Shown: one piece after another, positions 17,438-25,709 of the stretch
Numbering within the stretch: the first letter of the stretch is position 1
How the letters are laid out: every line of letters begins with the position of its first letter
Origin: Roseburia_D yibonii
GTDB lineage: Bacteria > Bacillota > Clostridia > Lachnospirales > Lachnospiraceae
Direction of reading: 5' to 3'
Assembly: GCF_014297335.1 (NCBI RefSeq)
Contig: NZ_JACOQH010000001.1
Coordinates: 310,001-374,000 of the forward strand
DNA length: 64,000 bases
Made by a program: the position numbers and the translations under genes
Notes under the pieces: model-generated
Told to the model about the DNA's origin: nothing
What the model saw: the letters and a program-made list of their open reading frames with translations, nothing else
Databases searched by the model: none

Positions 17438-17764
17438 ATGAACCAGAATGTAAAAACAAATGAAGTATTCGCATTAAAAGACCTGATTTCCTACGAAGAG
17501 GGAAGCATTGCCAACATGGACGTGGCAAGCAACGACAGCATGAAATATGTCTTAATGGCCTTTGATGAAGGCACAGGGCTCGCACCGCACCGCGCACCGG
17601 GAAACGCGATCGTCTTCGCGCTGGAAGGAAAAGCAATGATCGGATATGAAGGCAAAGATTACGAGCTCTCTGCCGGTGAGTGCTTCCGCTTTGAAAAAAA
17701 CGGACTTCACAGCGTAACCGCAAACAGCAGATTTAAAATGGCACTTTTACTGATCCTCGAATAA
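17438..17764 (+). CDS. Small cupin-domain protein, 108 aa
   Basis: Single conserved beta-barrel cupin. Residues about 50-95 carry the first cupin motif in reduced form (APHRAPGNAIVFALEG) and the second (AGECFRFEKNGLHSV), with histidines and a glutamate that could bind a metal. The chemistry is unknown; such proteins are often small-molecule or metal-binding stress proteins. AGGAG lies 7 bases before the ATG. It is divergent from an HxlR regulator with N-terminal cysteines, suggesting induction by redox or electrophile stress. A strong bidirectional terminator follows. Confidence 0.8.
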   Translation: MNQNVKTNEVFALKDLISYEEGSIANMDVASNDSMKYVLMAFDEGTGLAPHRAPGNAIVFALEGKAMIGYEGKDYELSAGECFRFEKNGLHSVTANSRFKMALLLILE

Positions 17765-17780
17765 ACTTCTGCTCTGACCA

Positions 17781-17824
17781 AAAAAGATCTCCGAATCGCA
17801 GTCTTCGCATTCGGAGATCTTTTT
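17781..17824. terminator. Bidirectional terminator between cupin and dpaB genes
   Basis: Sixteen-base perfect arms AAAAAGATCTCCGAAT (17781-17796) and its complement (17809-17824) end in T runs on both strands. It serves the converging cupin and dipicolinate operons. Confidence 0.9.
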
Positions 17825-17872
17825 TTCATGCGGCTTAAAACTTACCGGAGGAGAAACGCGGACAGATGCGCG

Positions 17873-18457
17873 CTAACGCAAAAGCACCGGCTGTAACTGT
17901 CTGCCCGCGCATGCCGCCTCGATCGTATCCGGGATCCGCCCCACGTCCGAAATCAGGGAGTTTGGCTTCTTTGCCGGGTCATCCTGGCCAAACGGTACAA
18001 AGTAAATGTGCTTTACATTATATAACGCCCCGATATTCTTAAAATTCATTCCCATCGCGTCATTGGTGGAGAGTGCGACCACAAGCGGCCTTTCGTTGCG
18101 CAGATGGGCTTTCGCCGCCATGAGCACCGGGGTATCGGTGATCCCAAGCGACAGCTTCGCGAGTGTGTTTCCGGTGCAGGGAACGATGATTAAGACGTCA
18201 AACAGCTTTTTCGGCCCTGCCGGCTCCGCCTCCGGAATCGTGAAAATCCCGTGTTCCCCGGTGATCTTTTGTACTTCTGCCACAAAATCCGCCGATTTTC
18301 CAAAGCGGGTATCGAGCTTTGCCGCATTTTCCGAAAATACCGGGATCACACGCCAGCCATGCGCTTTTAAATCCCGCAGTGTTTCTTTTATCTTCTCATG
18401 TGTGCAAAAAGATCCTGTAATGGCAACACCCACAGTCTTTTTATTTTCTGTTTCCAT
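17873..18457 (-). CDS. dpaB: Dipicolinate synthase subunit B
   Basis: Flavoprotein subunit of dipicolinic acid synthase (SpoVFB), made in the mother cell during sporulation; DpaAB convert dihydrodipicolinate to the spore-core dipicolinic acid. 194 aa, close to the usual 200. The flavoprotein fold begins VGVAITGSFCTHEKI and contains the phosphate-binding stretch IIVPCTGNTLAKLS and the late DAMGMNFKNIG. It starts 3 bases after the dpaA stop, so the two are coupled. This pair is good evidence that the organism forms endospores. Confidence 0.93.
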   Translation of the reverse strand: METENKKTVGVAITGSFCTHEKIKETLRDLKAHGWRVIPVFSENAAKLDTRFGKSADFVAEVQKITGEHGIFTIPEAEPAGPKKLFDVLIIVPCTGNTLAKLSLGITDTPVLMAAKAHLRNERPLVVALSTNDAMGMNFKNIGALYNVKHIYFVPFGQDDPAKKPNSLISDVGRIPDTIEAACAGRQLQPVLLR

Positions 18458-18460
18458 TCC

Positions 18461-19240
18461 CTATTCCCCTTTTTTTCTCACATCCATCTCTTTTTCGATC
18501 ACATCCGCCAGTATCTTCGCCGCTGCCTTCGGCGCGTAACGTGCCGGAAGTCCCGGACACCGTTTCGCGCAGATCCCATATGCTTTGCAGATTTCCAGAT
18601 TCACACCGCCGTTCCCGGACGCGAGATCCAATATACAGACCTCTTTTTTGCATCGTGAAAGCATCTGTCCCGTAAAAAGCGGCTGTGGCACTGTGTTTAC
18701 GATCAGTTCATAGGCTCCGGGATCCGCATGCGGCCTCCATGTGGCACCTGCTGCTTCCACTGCCTGCCTTTTTTGGTCTTCCTTTTCAAATACATCCACG
18801 TCCGCCTGACACGCCGCCAGCCGCTCGGCGATCCGGCTTCCGCATCTCCCGAACCCACACACCAGACAGCGGCTTCCACAGAGATTTTCCTTCATGGCGC
18901 AGATCGCCTCCGCAAGGATCCCTTCCGCGACGGACACCGCGTTTTTTTCCGCCACCCCGTCCGCTTTCATGTAATCCACGACCGTGATCTTTTTTTCTTT
19001 CGCCTGACACGCCACACTCTGCCCGAAATTTGCGCCGAAAACAATCTGCCCCGGCACAAGCTCCTCTTTGATCTTTCCAAAAAAAGTCTCTGTCTCCGGC
19101 AGCGGCAGCAAAATGGCATCAAAAAAACCGGCAGAAGACTCCTCCGCGTTTTTTGCGACATGCCCTCTGTTTTCGAGAATTTCTTTTAAACAGCGCTGTC
19201 TCTCATCTTTTCCATAGACAAGGAAACGAAATTGTTTCAT
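18461..19240 (-). CDS. dpaA: Dipicolinate synthase subunit A
   Basis: NAD(P)-binding oxidoreductase-like subunit (SpoVFA). The nucleotide-binding glycine loop is CLVCGFGRCGSRIAERL at about residues 135-150, with a D/E at the end of the next strand (VDVFEKED). The N-terminal dehydrogenase-like domain precedes it. At 259 aa it is shorter than the roughly 300-aa Bacillus protein; the difference lies mainly at the N-terminus and C-terminus. GGAGG is 9 bases before the ATG. A match to the SigK consensus overlaps the region just upstream. Identity follows from the tandem with dpaB. Confidence 0.9.
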   Translation of the reverse strand: MKQFRFLVYGKDERQRCLKEILENRGHVAKNAEESSAGFFDAILLPLPETETFFGKIKEELVPGQIVFGANFGQSVACQAKEKKITVVDYMKADGVAEKNAVSVAEGILAEAICAMKENLCGSRCLVCGFGRCGSRIAERLAACQADVDVFEKEDQKRQAVEAAGATWRPHADPGAYELIVNTVPQPLFTGQMLSRCKKEVCILDLASGNGGVNLEICKAYGICAKRCPGLPARYAPKAAAKILADVIEKEMDVRKKGE

Positions 19241-19259
19241 CTTTCCATCCTCCTGCCTA

Positions 19260-19286
19260 TATCTTATGCGGATTTCTTCTGCCGGT
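19260..19286 (-). promoter_or_regulatory. Possible SigK-type sporulation promoter of dpaAB
   Basis: The minus strand has AC (19286-19285), 16 bases, then CATAagaTA (19268-19260), matching the SigK consensus AC-N16-CATAnnnTA known from Bacillus. The predicted start would leave a leader of only about 14 bases beginning at the AGGAGG, so the fit is tight. Confidence 0.4.
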
Positions 19287-19300
19287 TCCTGATTTTTCTT

Positions 19301-21877
19301 TTACTGAATGCCCTTTACTTCATATCCCGCATCGGTCACTGCTTTCTTTAAGACCTCTGCTGTTACGGATTCTTCTGCCTTTACGACCGCGTTTTTATTT
19401 TCCAGGCTTACGGAGACTTCCTTTACCCCATCAATGCCTGCAAGTGCCTTTTCTACGGTTCCTGTGCAGTGTGAGCACATCATTCCTTCAATACTGATCG
19501 TTGTTTCTTTCATTCCTTTTTCTTCCTTTCTTATGATCTCTTTTTCTACCGGTTCCGGTTCTGTTTTCGCTTCTGCTTTCCCGGAGAGCTTTACGCCCTT
19601 TAAGCGGAGCGCGTTGCTGACCACGCAGATACTGCTTAAGCTCATTGCCGCCGCCCCGAACATCGGATTTAATTTTATGCCAAACGCCGGATAAAGCACG
19701 CCTGCCGCAAGCGGGATCCCGATGCTGTTGTAAAAGAATGCCCAGAACAGGTTCTGCTTGATATTGCGGATGACCGCCTTGCTTAAACGGATCGCGCGCA
19801 CGACATCAAACAGATCGTTTTTCATAAGCACCACATCCGCGCTCTCGATCGCCACATCCGTTCCCGCGCCGATCGCGATACCGACATCGGCACGCGCAAG
19901 CGCCGGCGCATCGTTGATGCCATCGCCGACCATGGCAACCGTGTGTCCGCCTTCTTTGAACTGTGCAACCTTCTCTTCTTTCTGTGCCGGAAGCACACCT
20001 GCAATGACTTCATCCACGCCGACTTCTTTCTGGATCGCGCGCGCAGTCACTTCGTTATCCCCGGTCAGCATGATCGTTCGAATGCCAGCCTCACGCAGCG
20101 CTCCGATCGCATCCCGGCTGGTCGCTTTGACCACATCCGCAACGGCAAGGATACCGATCAGCGTCTTTTCCTTCGCAAATAAGAGCGGTGTCTTTCCCTC
20201 GCCCGCGAATGCTTCGATCCTTGCTTTGTGATCTGCCTTAAGCGGGATCCCGTTTTCTTCCATCATCTTTTCGTTTCCGGCGAAATACAGGGTTCCACCC
20301 ACTTTTCCCCGGACGCCCTTTCCAAAGACTGCCTCAAACTGTTCTACCGGCTGCACGGTGATCTCATTTTCTTCACAGTATTTTACCACAGCCTCCGCAA
20401 GCGGATGTTCGCTGCCCTTTTCCAGGCTTCCCGCCACCGCGAGCAGTTCCCGCTCTGGCACTTCTCCAAAGAGCGCCACGTCCGTGACGACCGGTCTTCC
20501 CTCCGTGATCGTTCCGGTCTTATCCAGCACTACCGTATCTACGAGATGCGCCGTCTCAAGCGCCTCCCCGGATTTGATCAGAATGCCGTTCTCCGCGCCT
20601 TTTCCGGTTCCGACCATGATAGCCACCGGTGTCGCAAGTCCGAGCGCGCACGGGCAGGAAATAACAAGTACCGCGATCGCGCTGGAAAGCGCCGCCTCCA
20701 CGCCGGTTCCGCAGAGCAGCCAGATGATCGCTGTCACGACCGCGATCGAAATGACCACTGGGACAAAGATTCCCGCGATCTTATCCGCCAGTCTCGCGAT
20801 CGGCGCCTTACTGGAAGATGCCTCCTCGACCAGCCGGATGATCTGTTCGATCGTAGTGTCCTCTCCGACTTTGGTTGCCCGCGCCCGGATAAATCCGGAT
20901 TTGTTGATCGATGCGGAGACCAGCTTATCCCCTGCCTTTTTGGATACCGGCATACTCTCTCCGGTGATCGCGGATTCATCGAATGAGGATTCTCCCTCGA
21001 TCACAACGCCGTCTACGGCAACCGCCTCGCCGGGCTTAATGAGAAAAATGTCACCGAGTACGACATCCGCTGCCGGGATCACGGTTTCTTTTTCATCCCG
21101 CACGACTGTCACGGTCTTTGGCGCCAGATTCATGAGCTTTGTGATCGCCTCGCTGGTCTTTCCCTTGGATTTGGTCTCCAGATATTTTCCGACCGTGATC
21201 AGCGTCAGGATCGTTCCCGCCGATTCAAAATACAGATCATGACGGTACTGCATGACTACCATCATATCTCCGTGTCCGAGTCCGTAGCCGATCCGGTAAA
21301 TTGCGAACACCCCGTAAACGATCGCCGCCGTTGCGCCGAGCGCCACCAGCGTATCCATATTCGGCGCCTTTTTCGCCAGTGTCTTAAATCCGTTCTTAAA
21401 ATATTTCTGGTTTGCGATCAATATCGGCACCAGAAGCAGGATCTGGGTAAACGCATAAGTGATCGCGTTCTCATCCCCGTAGAGGTACTTCTGCTCAAAT
21501 ACCGGTCCCGCGATGCCGAGCGCTTCGTAAAGCATATGCCCCATGGAAACATACATTAACGGGATCCAAAATATAATGGATATGATCAGCCGTCTTTTCA
21601 TCGCAAGCACCGGATCTTTCTTAACTCCGGTCTCTTTTTCTGCATTTCCTTTCGCCGCACCGTGCTCCTGCTTGACCGCTGCGCCGTATCCTGCGTCTTC
21701 CACCGCTTTTATGATCATGCCGGTGTCTGTGGTCTTCTCATCAAACTCCACCTGCATGCTGTTGGTGAGCAGGTTGACACTTACTTTTGTCACGCCGTCT
21801 ACCTTGCTGACACTCTTCTCCACATGGGAGGAGCATGCCGAACAGGACATTCCCGTAACATCAAAATTTTCCTTCAT
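19301..21877 (-). CDS. copA: Copper-translocating P1B-type ATPase with C-terminal CopZ-like domain
   Basis: Membrane copper exporter, 858 aa. An N-terminal HMA domain carries GMSCSACSSHVEKSV. The eight-helix core has the P1B metal-site motif SCPCALGLATP, the phosphorylation site DKTGTITEGRP, and the hinge VGDGINDAPALARA. After a charged Glu/Lys linker, residues 789-858 form a second HMA domain (GMMCSHCTGTVEKAL). That segment begins with a methionine (codon at 19513-19511) preceded by GGAAG at good spacing, so a free 70-residue CopZ-like chaperone might also be made. It follows csoR by 27 bases in a copper-inducible operon. CPC in helix 6 together with CsoR argues for Cu(I). Confidence 0.94.
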   Translation of the reverse strand: MKENFDVTGMSCSACSSHVEKSVSKVDGVTKVSVNLLTNSMQVEFDEKTTDTGMIIKAVEDAGYGAAVKQEHGAAKGNAEKETGVKKDPVLAMKRRLIISIIFWIPLMYVSMGHMLYEALGIAGPVFEQKYLYGDENAITYAFTQILLLVPILIANQKYFKNGFKTLAKKAPNMDTLVALGATAAIVYGVFAIYRIGYGLGHGDMMVVMQYRHDLYFESAGTILTLITVGKYLETKSKGKTSEAITKLMNLAPKTVTVVRDEKETVIPAADVVLGDIFLIKPGEAVAVDGVVIEGESSFDESAITGESMPVSKKAGDKLVSASINKSGFIRARATKVGEDTTIEQIIRLVEEASSSKAPIARLADKIAGIFVPVVISIAVVTAIIWLLCGTGVEAALSSAIAVLVISCPCALGLATPVAIMVGTGKGAENGILIKSGEALETAHLVDTVVLDKTGTITEGRPVVTDVALFGEVPERELLAVAGSLEKGSEHPLAEAVVKYCEENEITVQPVEQFEAVFGKGVRGKVGGTLYFAGNEKMMEENGIPLKADHKARIEAFAGEGKTPLLFAKEKTLIGILAVADVVKATSRDAIGALREAGIRTIMLTGDNEVTARAIQKEVGVDEVIAGVLPAQKEEKVAQFKEGGHTVAMVGDGINDAPALARADVGIAIGAGTDVAIESADVVLMKNDLFDVVRAIRLSKAVIRNIKQNLFWAFFYNSIGIPLAAGVLYPAFGIKLNPMFGAAAMSLSSICVVSNALRLKGVKLSGKAEAKTEPEPVEKEIIRKEEKGMKETTISIEGMMCSHCTGTVEKALAGIDGVKEVSVSLENKNAVVKAEESVTAEVLKKAVTDAGYEVKGIQ

Positions 21878-21904
21878 AATCTCCTCTTTTGCTCCTTTCT
21901 TCCC

Positions 21905-22222
21905 TTATTTCATCAGTTTTTTCAACAATTCGCACAATTCATCCACTGCCTCTTCATTTCCTTCTTTAATATCCTCCGAAACACAGGTTTTTATGTGTCT
22001 CGCCAGCAGTTCCTTGTTAAAACTGTTTAACGCCGCCTGCACCGCAGACACCTGCGTTAAAATATCCACACAGTAACGGTCGTCATCCACCATCGCGCGG
22101 ATACCGCGAACCTGTCCCTCGATTTTATTTAAGCGGGTCATCAGGCTCTTTTTTTCCTGCATCTCCCGATGTTTGTGCTTTACCGCATCATCGTCGCTGC
22201 CGCAGCAGTGTTCACATGCCAT
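21905..22222 (-). CDS. csoR: Copper-sensing transcriptional repressor CsoR
   Basis: All-helical DUF156 repressor, 105 aa, released from DNA by Cu(I). The three copper ligands are in place: cysteine in DRYCVDIL, and histidine and cysteine in ARHIKTC. The first residues MACEHCCGSDD add three cysteines and a histidine. ATG 22222 is chosen because GGGGG lies 7 bases upstream; the longer frame to 22261 would translate through the operator. It is encoded upstream of copA, with a CsoR-type palindrome at 22241-22257. Confidence 0.93.
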   Translation of the reverse strand: MACEHCCGSDDDAVKHKHREMQEKKSLMTRLNKIEGQVRGIRAMVDDDRYCVDILTQVSAVQAALNSFNKELLARHIKTCVSEDIKEGNEEAVDELCELLKKLMK

Positions 22223-22240
22223 ATCACATCCCCCTTTCAT

Positions 22241-22257
22241 ATACCCCCACGGGGTAT
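22241..22257. promoter_or_regulatory. CsoR operator
   Basis: ATACCCC and GGGGTAT flank a three-base centre, the known CsoR GC-rich palindrome type. It begins about 7 bases downstream of the csoR -10 box, where binding would block transcription. Confidence 0.82.
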
Positions 22258-22263
22258 GCATTA

Positions 22264-22292
22264 TATATAAAACAATCCGGGCACTTTGTCAA
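22264..22292 (-). promoter_or_regulatory. SigA promoter of csoR-copA
   Basis: TTGACA (22292-22287) and TATATA (22269-22264) are 17 bases apart. The -35 box lies in the loop of the preceding gene's terminator hairpin. Confidence 0.8.
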
Positions 22293-22302
22293 GTACCCGG
22301 AT
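22275..22302 (-). terminator. Terminator of the aro/lipoprotein operon, overlapping the csoR promoter
   Basis: ATCCGGGCAC (22275-22284) and GTACCCGGAT (22293-22302) pair with one mismatch around an eight-base loop, followed on the minus strand by TGTTTTAT. It starts 19 bases after the stop at 22321. Confidence 0.7.
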
Positions 22303-22320
22303 CCTTTTTTACAATTTTTA

Positions 22321-23460
22321 TCATTTACCACAATCAACCGGAAGCACCGGACTGTCCACACCGAACGCCTGCGAAAAGATATGAAGCCCGTCTTTTTCCT
22401 GTAAAAAAAACATCGTTCCATATTGGTTCCCGCTTTCCGGATCTTTCGCAAGAAAGCGCTCTTTCCCGGTAGTCAGATCATGCGCGTAAACGCCGCTTTT
22501 TTTCTGCAGATATACGATGTTTCCGCTGATCGAGAAACCGGCGATCTGCTCCCCTTTTCCTGCTTCATAGAGCAGTTCGCACCGCTTGTCTGCCGGATCG
22601 TATCTGTAATAGCAGTCCCTCACCTTAAAATCGATGGACGGATTTTTCTGATACCCCCATCCCCCTCTTGCATACTGGGACAGGAAATAAAAACAATCGC
22701 CTGAGACACCGGTAAGTTCCGGTGAAGTACCGCCCTTTCCGCCGCTGATCTCCAAAATCTCCGGCGCATATTTTTCCAGACAGACCATCTCTCCATCCAT
22801 TCTGACGTAGGTATTGTACGGCAGACAGGAGTACACAAAGCCGGACGTTTCCTCCTCCACACAGACGAGCTGCGGTGTCTCCTGCGCAAGCGTGAGATCT
22901 GTCGTCAGCAGATAATCCCCGTACCGGTAGGCCGCGTAATGCTCATTTTCTTCCTCCGGCTCCTGCGTTTTTACCCATTCGGTCAGATCTTCCACAGTGC
23001 CGTCATCCTCACAGACGAAAAGCGCATAGGCATACGTCTCTTCCTTATTGTTTTTATAATCTTTCCGGCGCGCATTGACAAAGATCTCGTCTCCGTGCGC
23101 TTTCATTCCGGTCACATAATAATCCTGTGACAGTTCTTCTGTCTTTTCCTCTTTGAAGCGGTAAGCATACAGACTTCCGCCATACTCTGTGGTATAAAAA
23201 AGCAATTCGCTTTCCGTACACGCCATAAAAGCAAGATCGTCTGCGTGAGTAAGCGTCTCTCCCGTGTCCGCGTCACGGATCGCATCGTTTTCATACACAT
23301 AGGTACTGCTGCCGTTTTCACACAGATAGGTACTTCCGCTGACACTTCCATCCACGGAAAGCACCTCGCAGTTGGTCACATTTTTTGAACCGCACCCACT
23401 GACTGTAACTGCCGCCATCCCACAGATGAACAGCATGCCAATATTATTTTTTCTTCTCAT
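22321..23460 (-). CDS. Hypothetical lipoprotein, 379 aa
   Basis: The N-terminus is a lipoprotein signal (MRRKNNIG, hydrophobic core, VSGC with the cysteine near residue 23), so it should be anchored on the outer face of the membrane. The mature protein has many short Tyr/Leu-rich stretches of beta-strand character, such as ELLFYTTEYGGSLYAYRF and IVYLQKKSGVYAHDL, with an irregular 40-50 residue spacing, which suggests a beta-propeller-like fold. I cannot name a family. It lies 18 bases after aroK and is the last gene of the operon, although no functional tie to shikimate synthesis is evident. Confidence 0.7.
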   Translation of the reverse strand: MRRKNNIGMLFICGMAAVTVSGCGSKNVTNCEVLSVDGSVSGSTYLCENGSSTYVYENDAIRDADTGETLTHADDLAFMACTESELLFYTTEYGGSLYAYRFKEEKTEELSQDYYVTGMKAHGDEIFVNARRKDYKNNKEETYAYALFVCEDDGTVEDLTEWVKTQEPEEENEHYAAYRYGDYLLTTDLTLAQETPQLVCVEEETSGFVYSCLPYNTYVRMDGEMVCLEKYAPEILEISGGKGGTSPELTGVSGDCFYFLSQYARGGWGYQKNPSIDFKVRDCYYRYDPADKRCELLYEAGKGEQIAGFSISGNIVYLQKKSGVYAHDLTTGKERFLAKDPESGNQYGTMFFLQEKDGLHIFSQAFGVDSPVLPVDCGK

Positions 23461-23478
23461 AGATTCCCCTGCGCATTT

Positions 23479-23994
23479 TTATGCAAATGCTGCCAAAATT
23501 TCCCGTGTGATCTCTTCCGCGCTCTTCTGATCTGTCGCAACGACCACATCCGCCACCGCAAGGTAACGATCTTTTCGTTTTTCCATCAGCTCACGGATAT
23601 AGTCCACATTCATGTTACCGTTTAAGATCGGACGGTCTGTGCTGTCCTTCACACGCTCATAGATCGTCTCCGGTGTCGCGGTGAGCAGTACGATCTTTCC
23701 GCACTGTTTCATCAGTGCCGCGTTTTCATCACGCATGACCGCTCCGCCGCCACAGGAAATGATGATCCCCTTTTTTTCCGTCAGATCTTTTAACAGCGCG
23801 GTCTCCGCGTCACGGAAATATGTCTCTCCTTTTTCCGCAAAAATATCGGAGATTGCCATCCCCTCACGCTCCACAATGAGCGCGTCCATCTCTGCGCGCG
23901 GGATATGGAGCTGACGCTCTAACTCTGCCGCAACCGTGCTTTTTCCGGCGCCCATAAAGCCGATCAAAAATATATTTTCTTCCAGTTTTTTCAT
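23479..23994 (-). CDS. aroK: Shikimate kinase
   Basis: Phosphorylates shikimate at the 3-hydroxyl using ATP, in aromatic amino-acid synthesis. 171 aa, the normal size. The P-loop is GFMGAGKSTVAAEL, the shikimate-binding residues are in MDALIVEREG (Asp) and FRDAE (Arg), and SCGGGAVMR follows. It begins 12 bases after the aroD stop in an aroE-aroD-aroK row. Confidence 0.93.
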   Translation of the reverse strand: MKKLEENIFLIGFMGAGKSTVAAELERQLHIPRAEMDALIVEREGMAISDIFAEKGETYFRDAETALLKDLTEKKGIIISCGGGAVMRDENAALMKQCGKIVLLTATPETIYERVKDSTDRPILNGNMNVDYIRELMEKRKDRYLAVADVVVATDQKSAEEITREILAAFA

Positions 23995-24006
23995 AATCCT
24001 CTCCTA

Positions 24007-24771
24007 CTATGCCATATTTTCATGCAAAAGTGTCAGTACCTGCCGCAGCTCCTTCGCATCCATCTGCCCAGGCGCGGATGCCTTTCCCGCGGTTCCAAAG
24101 GTCAGTGCCGAGCCAAAAGCCTCTCCGCTGATACGGCTTATCAATCCCGTCCCCGCCATGGACATGGTGATGATGGGGCCGCTTATCTCTTCCTTGGCTT
24201 TCACAGTCGCCAAAAGCAACGTCAATACATCCGCTTTCTTTTCCGGCATCACCGCGATCTTCGGGATATCCGCTCCAAGCGCTTTCATACGAAGCAGCCG
24301 CTCTGTGATGACTTCCTGCTCCGGCGTCTTCTTAAAATCATGGTTGGACGCAATGACTTTCACACCCGCCGCATGCGCACACACGACCAGCTCTTTTAAC
24401 GTATCCTCTCCGGTGAAAAGCTCTGCATCGATCAGATCAACCAGGCCACTTTCCGCCGCCCTCTGATTTAAACGGACATACGCCTCCTTATCAAGCGCGC
24501 GCTCGCCGCCCTCGCCTTTCGTCCGGAACGTAAATAAAAGCGGGATCTCACCCAGTATCTTCCGCAGTTCTTTTAAGACCGCGCACACCTTATCTTCATC
24601 TTCCACATCTAAAAACCAGTCCGCGCGCCACTCCACGACATCCGGTTTTACCGCCTCTGCCGCTTCTGCCGCAGCTTTGATCTCCGCCTCCGTCGTTCCG
24701 ACGACCGGAACACAGATCTTTGGTATGCCCGCTCCGATCTTTACTCCGCGGACTTCTATATAATCTGCCAT
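24007..24771 (-). CDS. aroD: 3-dehydroquinate dehydratase, type I
   Basis: Converts 3-dehydroquinate to 3-dehydroshikimate through a lysine Schiff base. Family landmarks are VVEWRADWF near the N-terminus, the catalytic histidine in IASNHDF, and the Schiff-base lysine in IPKIAVM. 254 aa from ATG 24771, chosen for AGAGGAAAAG immediately upstream; the longer frame overlaps aroE. It sits between aroE and aroK with spacings of 17 and 12 bases. Confidence 0.93.
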   Translation of the reverse strand: MADYIEVRGVKIGAGIPKICVPVVGTTEAEIKAAAEAAEAVKPDVVEWRADWFLDVEDEDKVCAVLKELRKILGEIPLLFTFRTKGEGGERALDKEAYVRLNQRAAESGLVDLIDAELFTGEDTLKELVVCAHAAGVKVIASNHDFKKTPEQEVITERLLRMKALGADIPKIAVMPEKKADVLTLLLATVKAKEEISGPIITMSMAGTGLISRISGEAFGSALTFGTAGKASAPGQMDAKELRQVLTLLHENMA

Positions 24772-24788
24772 TTCTTTTCCTCTCGCGT

Positions 24789-25658
24789 TTAGCTGAAATA
24801 TAACTCTTTGACCTCTTTGACCGGCATATCGCATCCGGTATAGAGCTTAAATGCCGCAACGCCCTGCCACAGAAGCATTCCTTTTCCTCCGATACAGGTG
24901 CATCCCGCCTCTTTTGCCTCTCTTAACAGTCTGGTCTCTTCCGGATTGTATACCGCATCCGCAACGACCAGTCCCGGGCGGAACGCCGTAAGATCCTTGA
25001 CCACGCTCTCATTTTCCATCGGTTTCATGCCGACGATCGTCGCATTGGCAAATATATCACTGCTCTTAATTTCCTCGGTCATCTTTGCGACATCCGCGAT
25101 GTCATAGACATTGACCACGATGCCCGGCACCTCTTTTTTGATCTTTTCCGCCGTCTCTAATGTTCTTTCAAAAAATTTGTCCTTGATGTTAAAGATCGTG
25201 ATCTCTCTTGCGCCATCTAGGGCACACTGCACCTGGATCGCGGTCGCAGCTCCGCCGCCGCCGGCTACTGTGATCTTTTTCCCTTTGATGTCAATGCCAT
25301 GATCCTTTAAATTGTTGACAAAGCCTTCTCCGTCCGTGATGTAACCGGTCAGCTTTCCATCATCGTTTACGATCGTATTGACTGCACCGATGATGCGTGC
25401 CGCAGGTGACAGTTCATCCATGTGTTTTGCTGCCTCTGTCTTGCATGGCATCGTCACATTCATCCCGCGCATCTTAAAAAGCTTCATTGAGGAAAGCGCG
25501 TCCGCCACTTCATTTTCTTTAATATCAAATGCCACATAGGCATAGTCCAGTCCGAGTTTCTCAAAGCTGTAATTGTACATTGCCGGTGAGCCGGAATGTC
25601 CGACTGGTGAACCGATCAACGCCAAAAGTCCTGTATGTCCTGAAATTCTTTTTTCCAT
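24789..25658 (-). CDS. aroE: Shikimate dehydrogenase
   Basis: Reduces 3-dehydroshikimate to shikimate with NADPH. 289 aa. The substrate site begins LIGSPVGHSGSPAMYN, with the catalytic lysine in NVTMPCKTEAAKHM and aspartate in ITDGEGF; the nucleotide loop is VAGGGGAATAIQ. ATG 25658 has GGAGG 8 bases upstream; an ATG in frame at 25697 lacks this. It follows the GTPase-Rae1 fusion gene by 51 bases with no visible terminator, so it may share its transcript. Confidence 0.94.
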   Translation of the reverse strand: MEKRISGHTGLLALIGSPVGHSGSPAMYNYSFEKLGLDYAYVAFDIKENEVADALSSMKLFKMRGMNVTMPCKTEAAKHMDELSPAARIIGAVNTIVNDDGKLTGYITDGEGFVNNLKDHGIDIKGKKITVAGGGGAATAIQVQCALDGAREITIFNIKDKFFERTLETAEKIKKEVPGIVVNVYDIADVAKMTEEIKSSDIFANATIVGMKPMENESVVKDLTAFRPGLVVADAVYNPEETRLLREAKEAGCTCIGGKGMLLWQGVAAFKLYTGCDMPVKEVKELYFS

Positions 25659-25709
25659 TCCAATGTCCTCCATCTTCTTTATCCTGTCTTCTATCATAAC
25701 TTTCCTTGG

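Noticed and set aside
20358..21242. A plus-strand frame of 294 codons opposite copA
   Set aside because: Serine/threonine-rich shadow of a P-type ATPase coding strand; no ribosome site or homology pattern.
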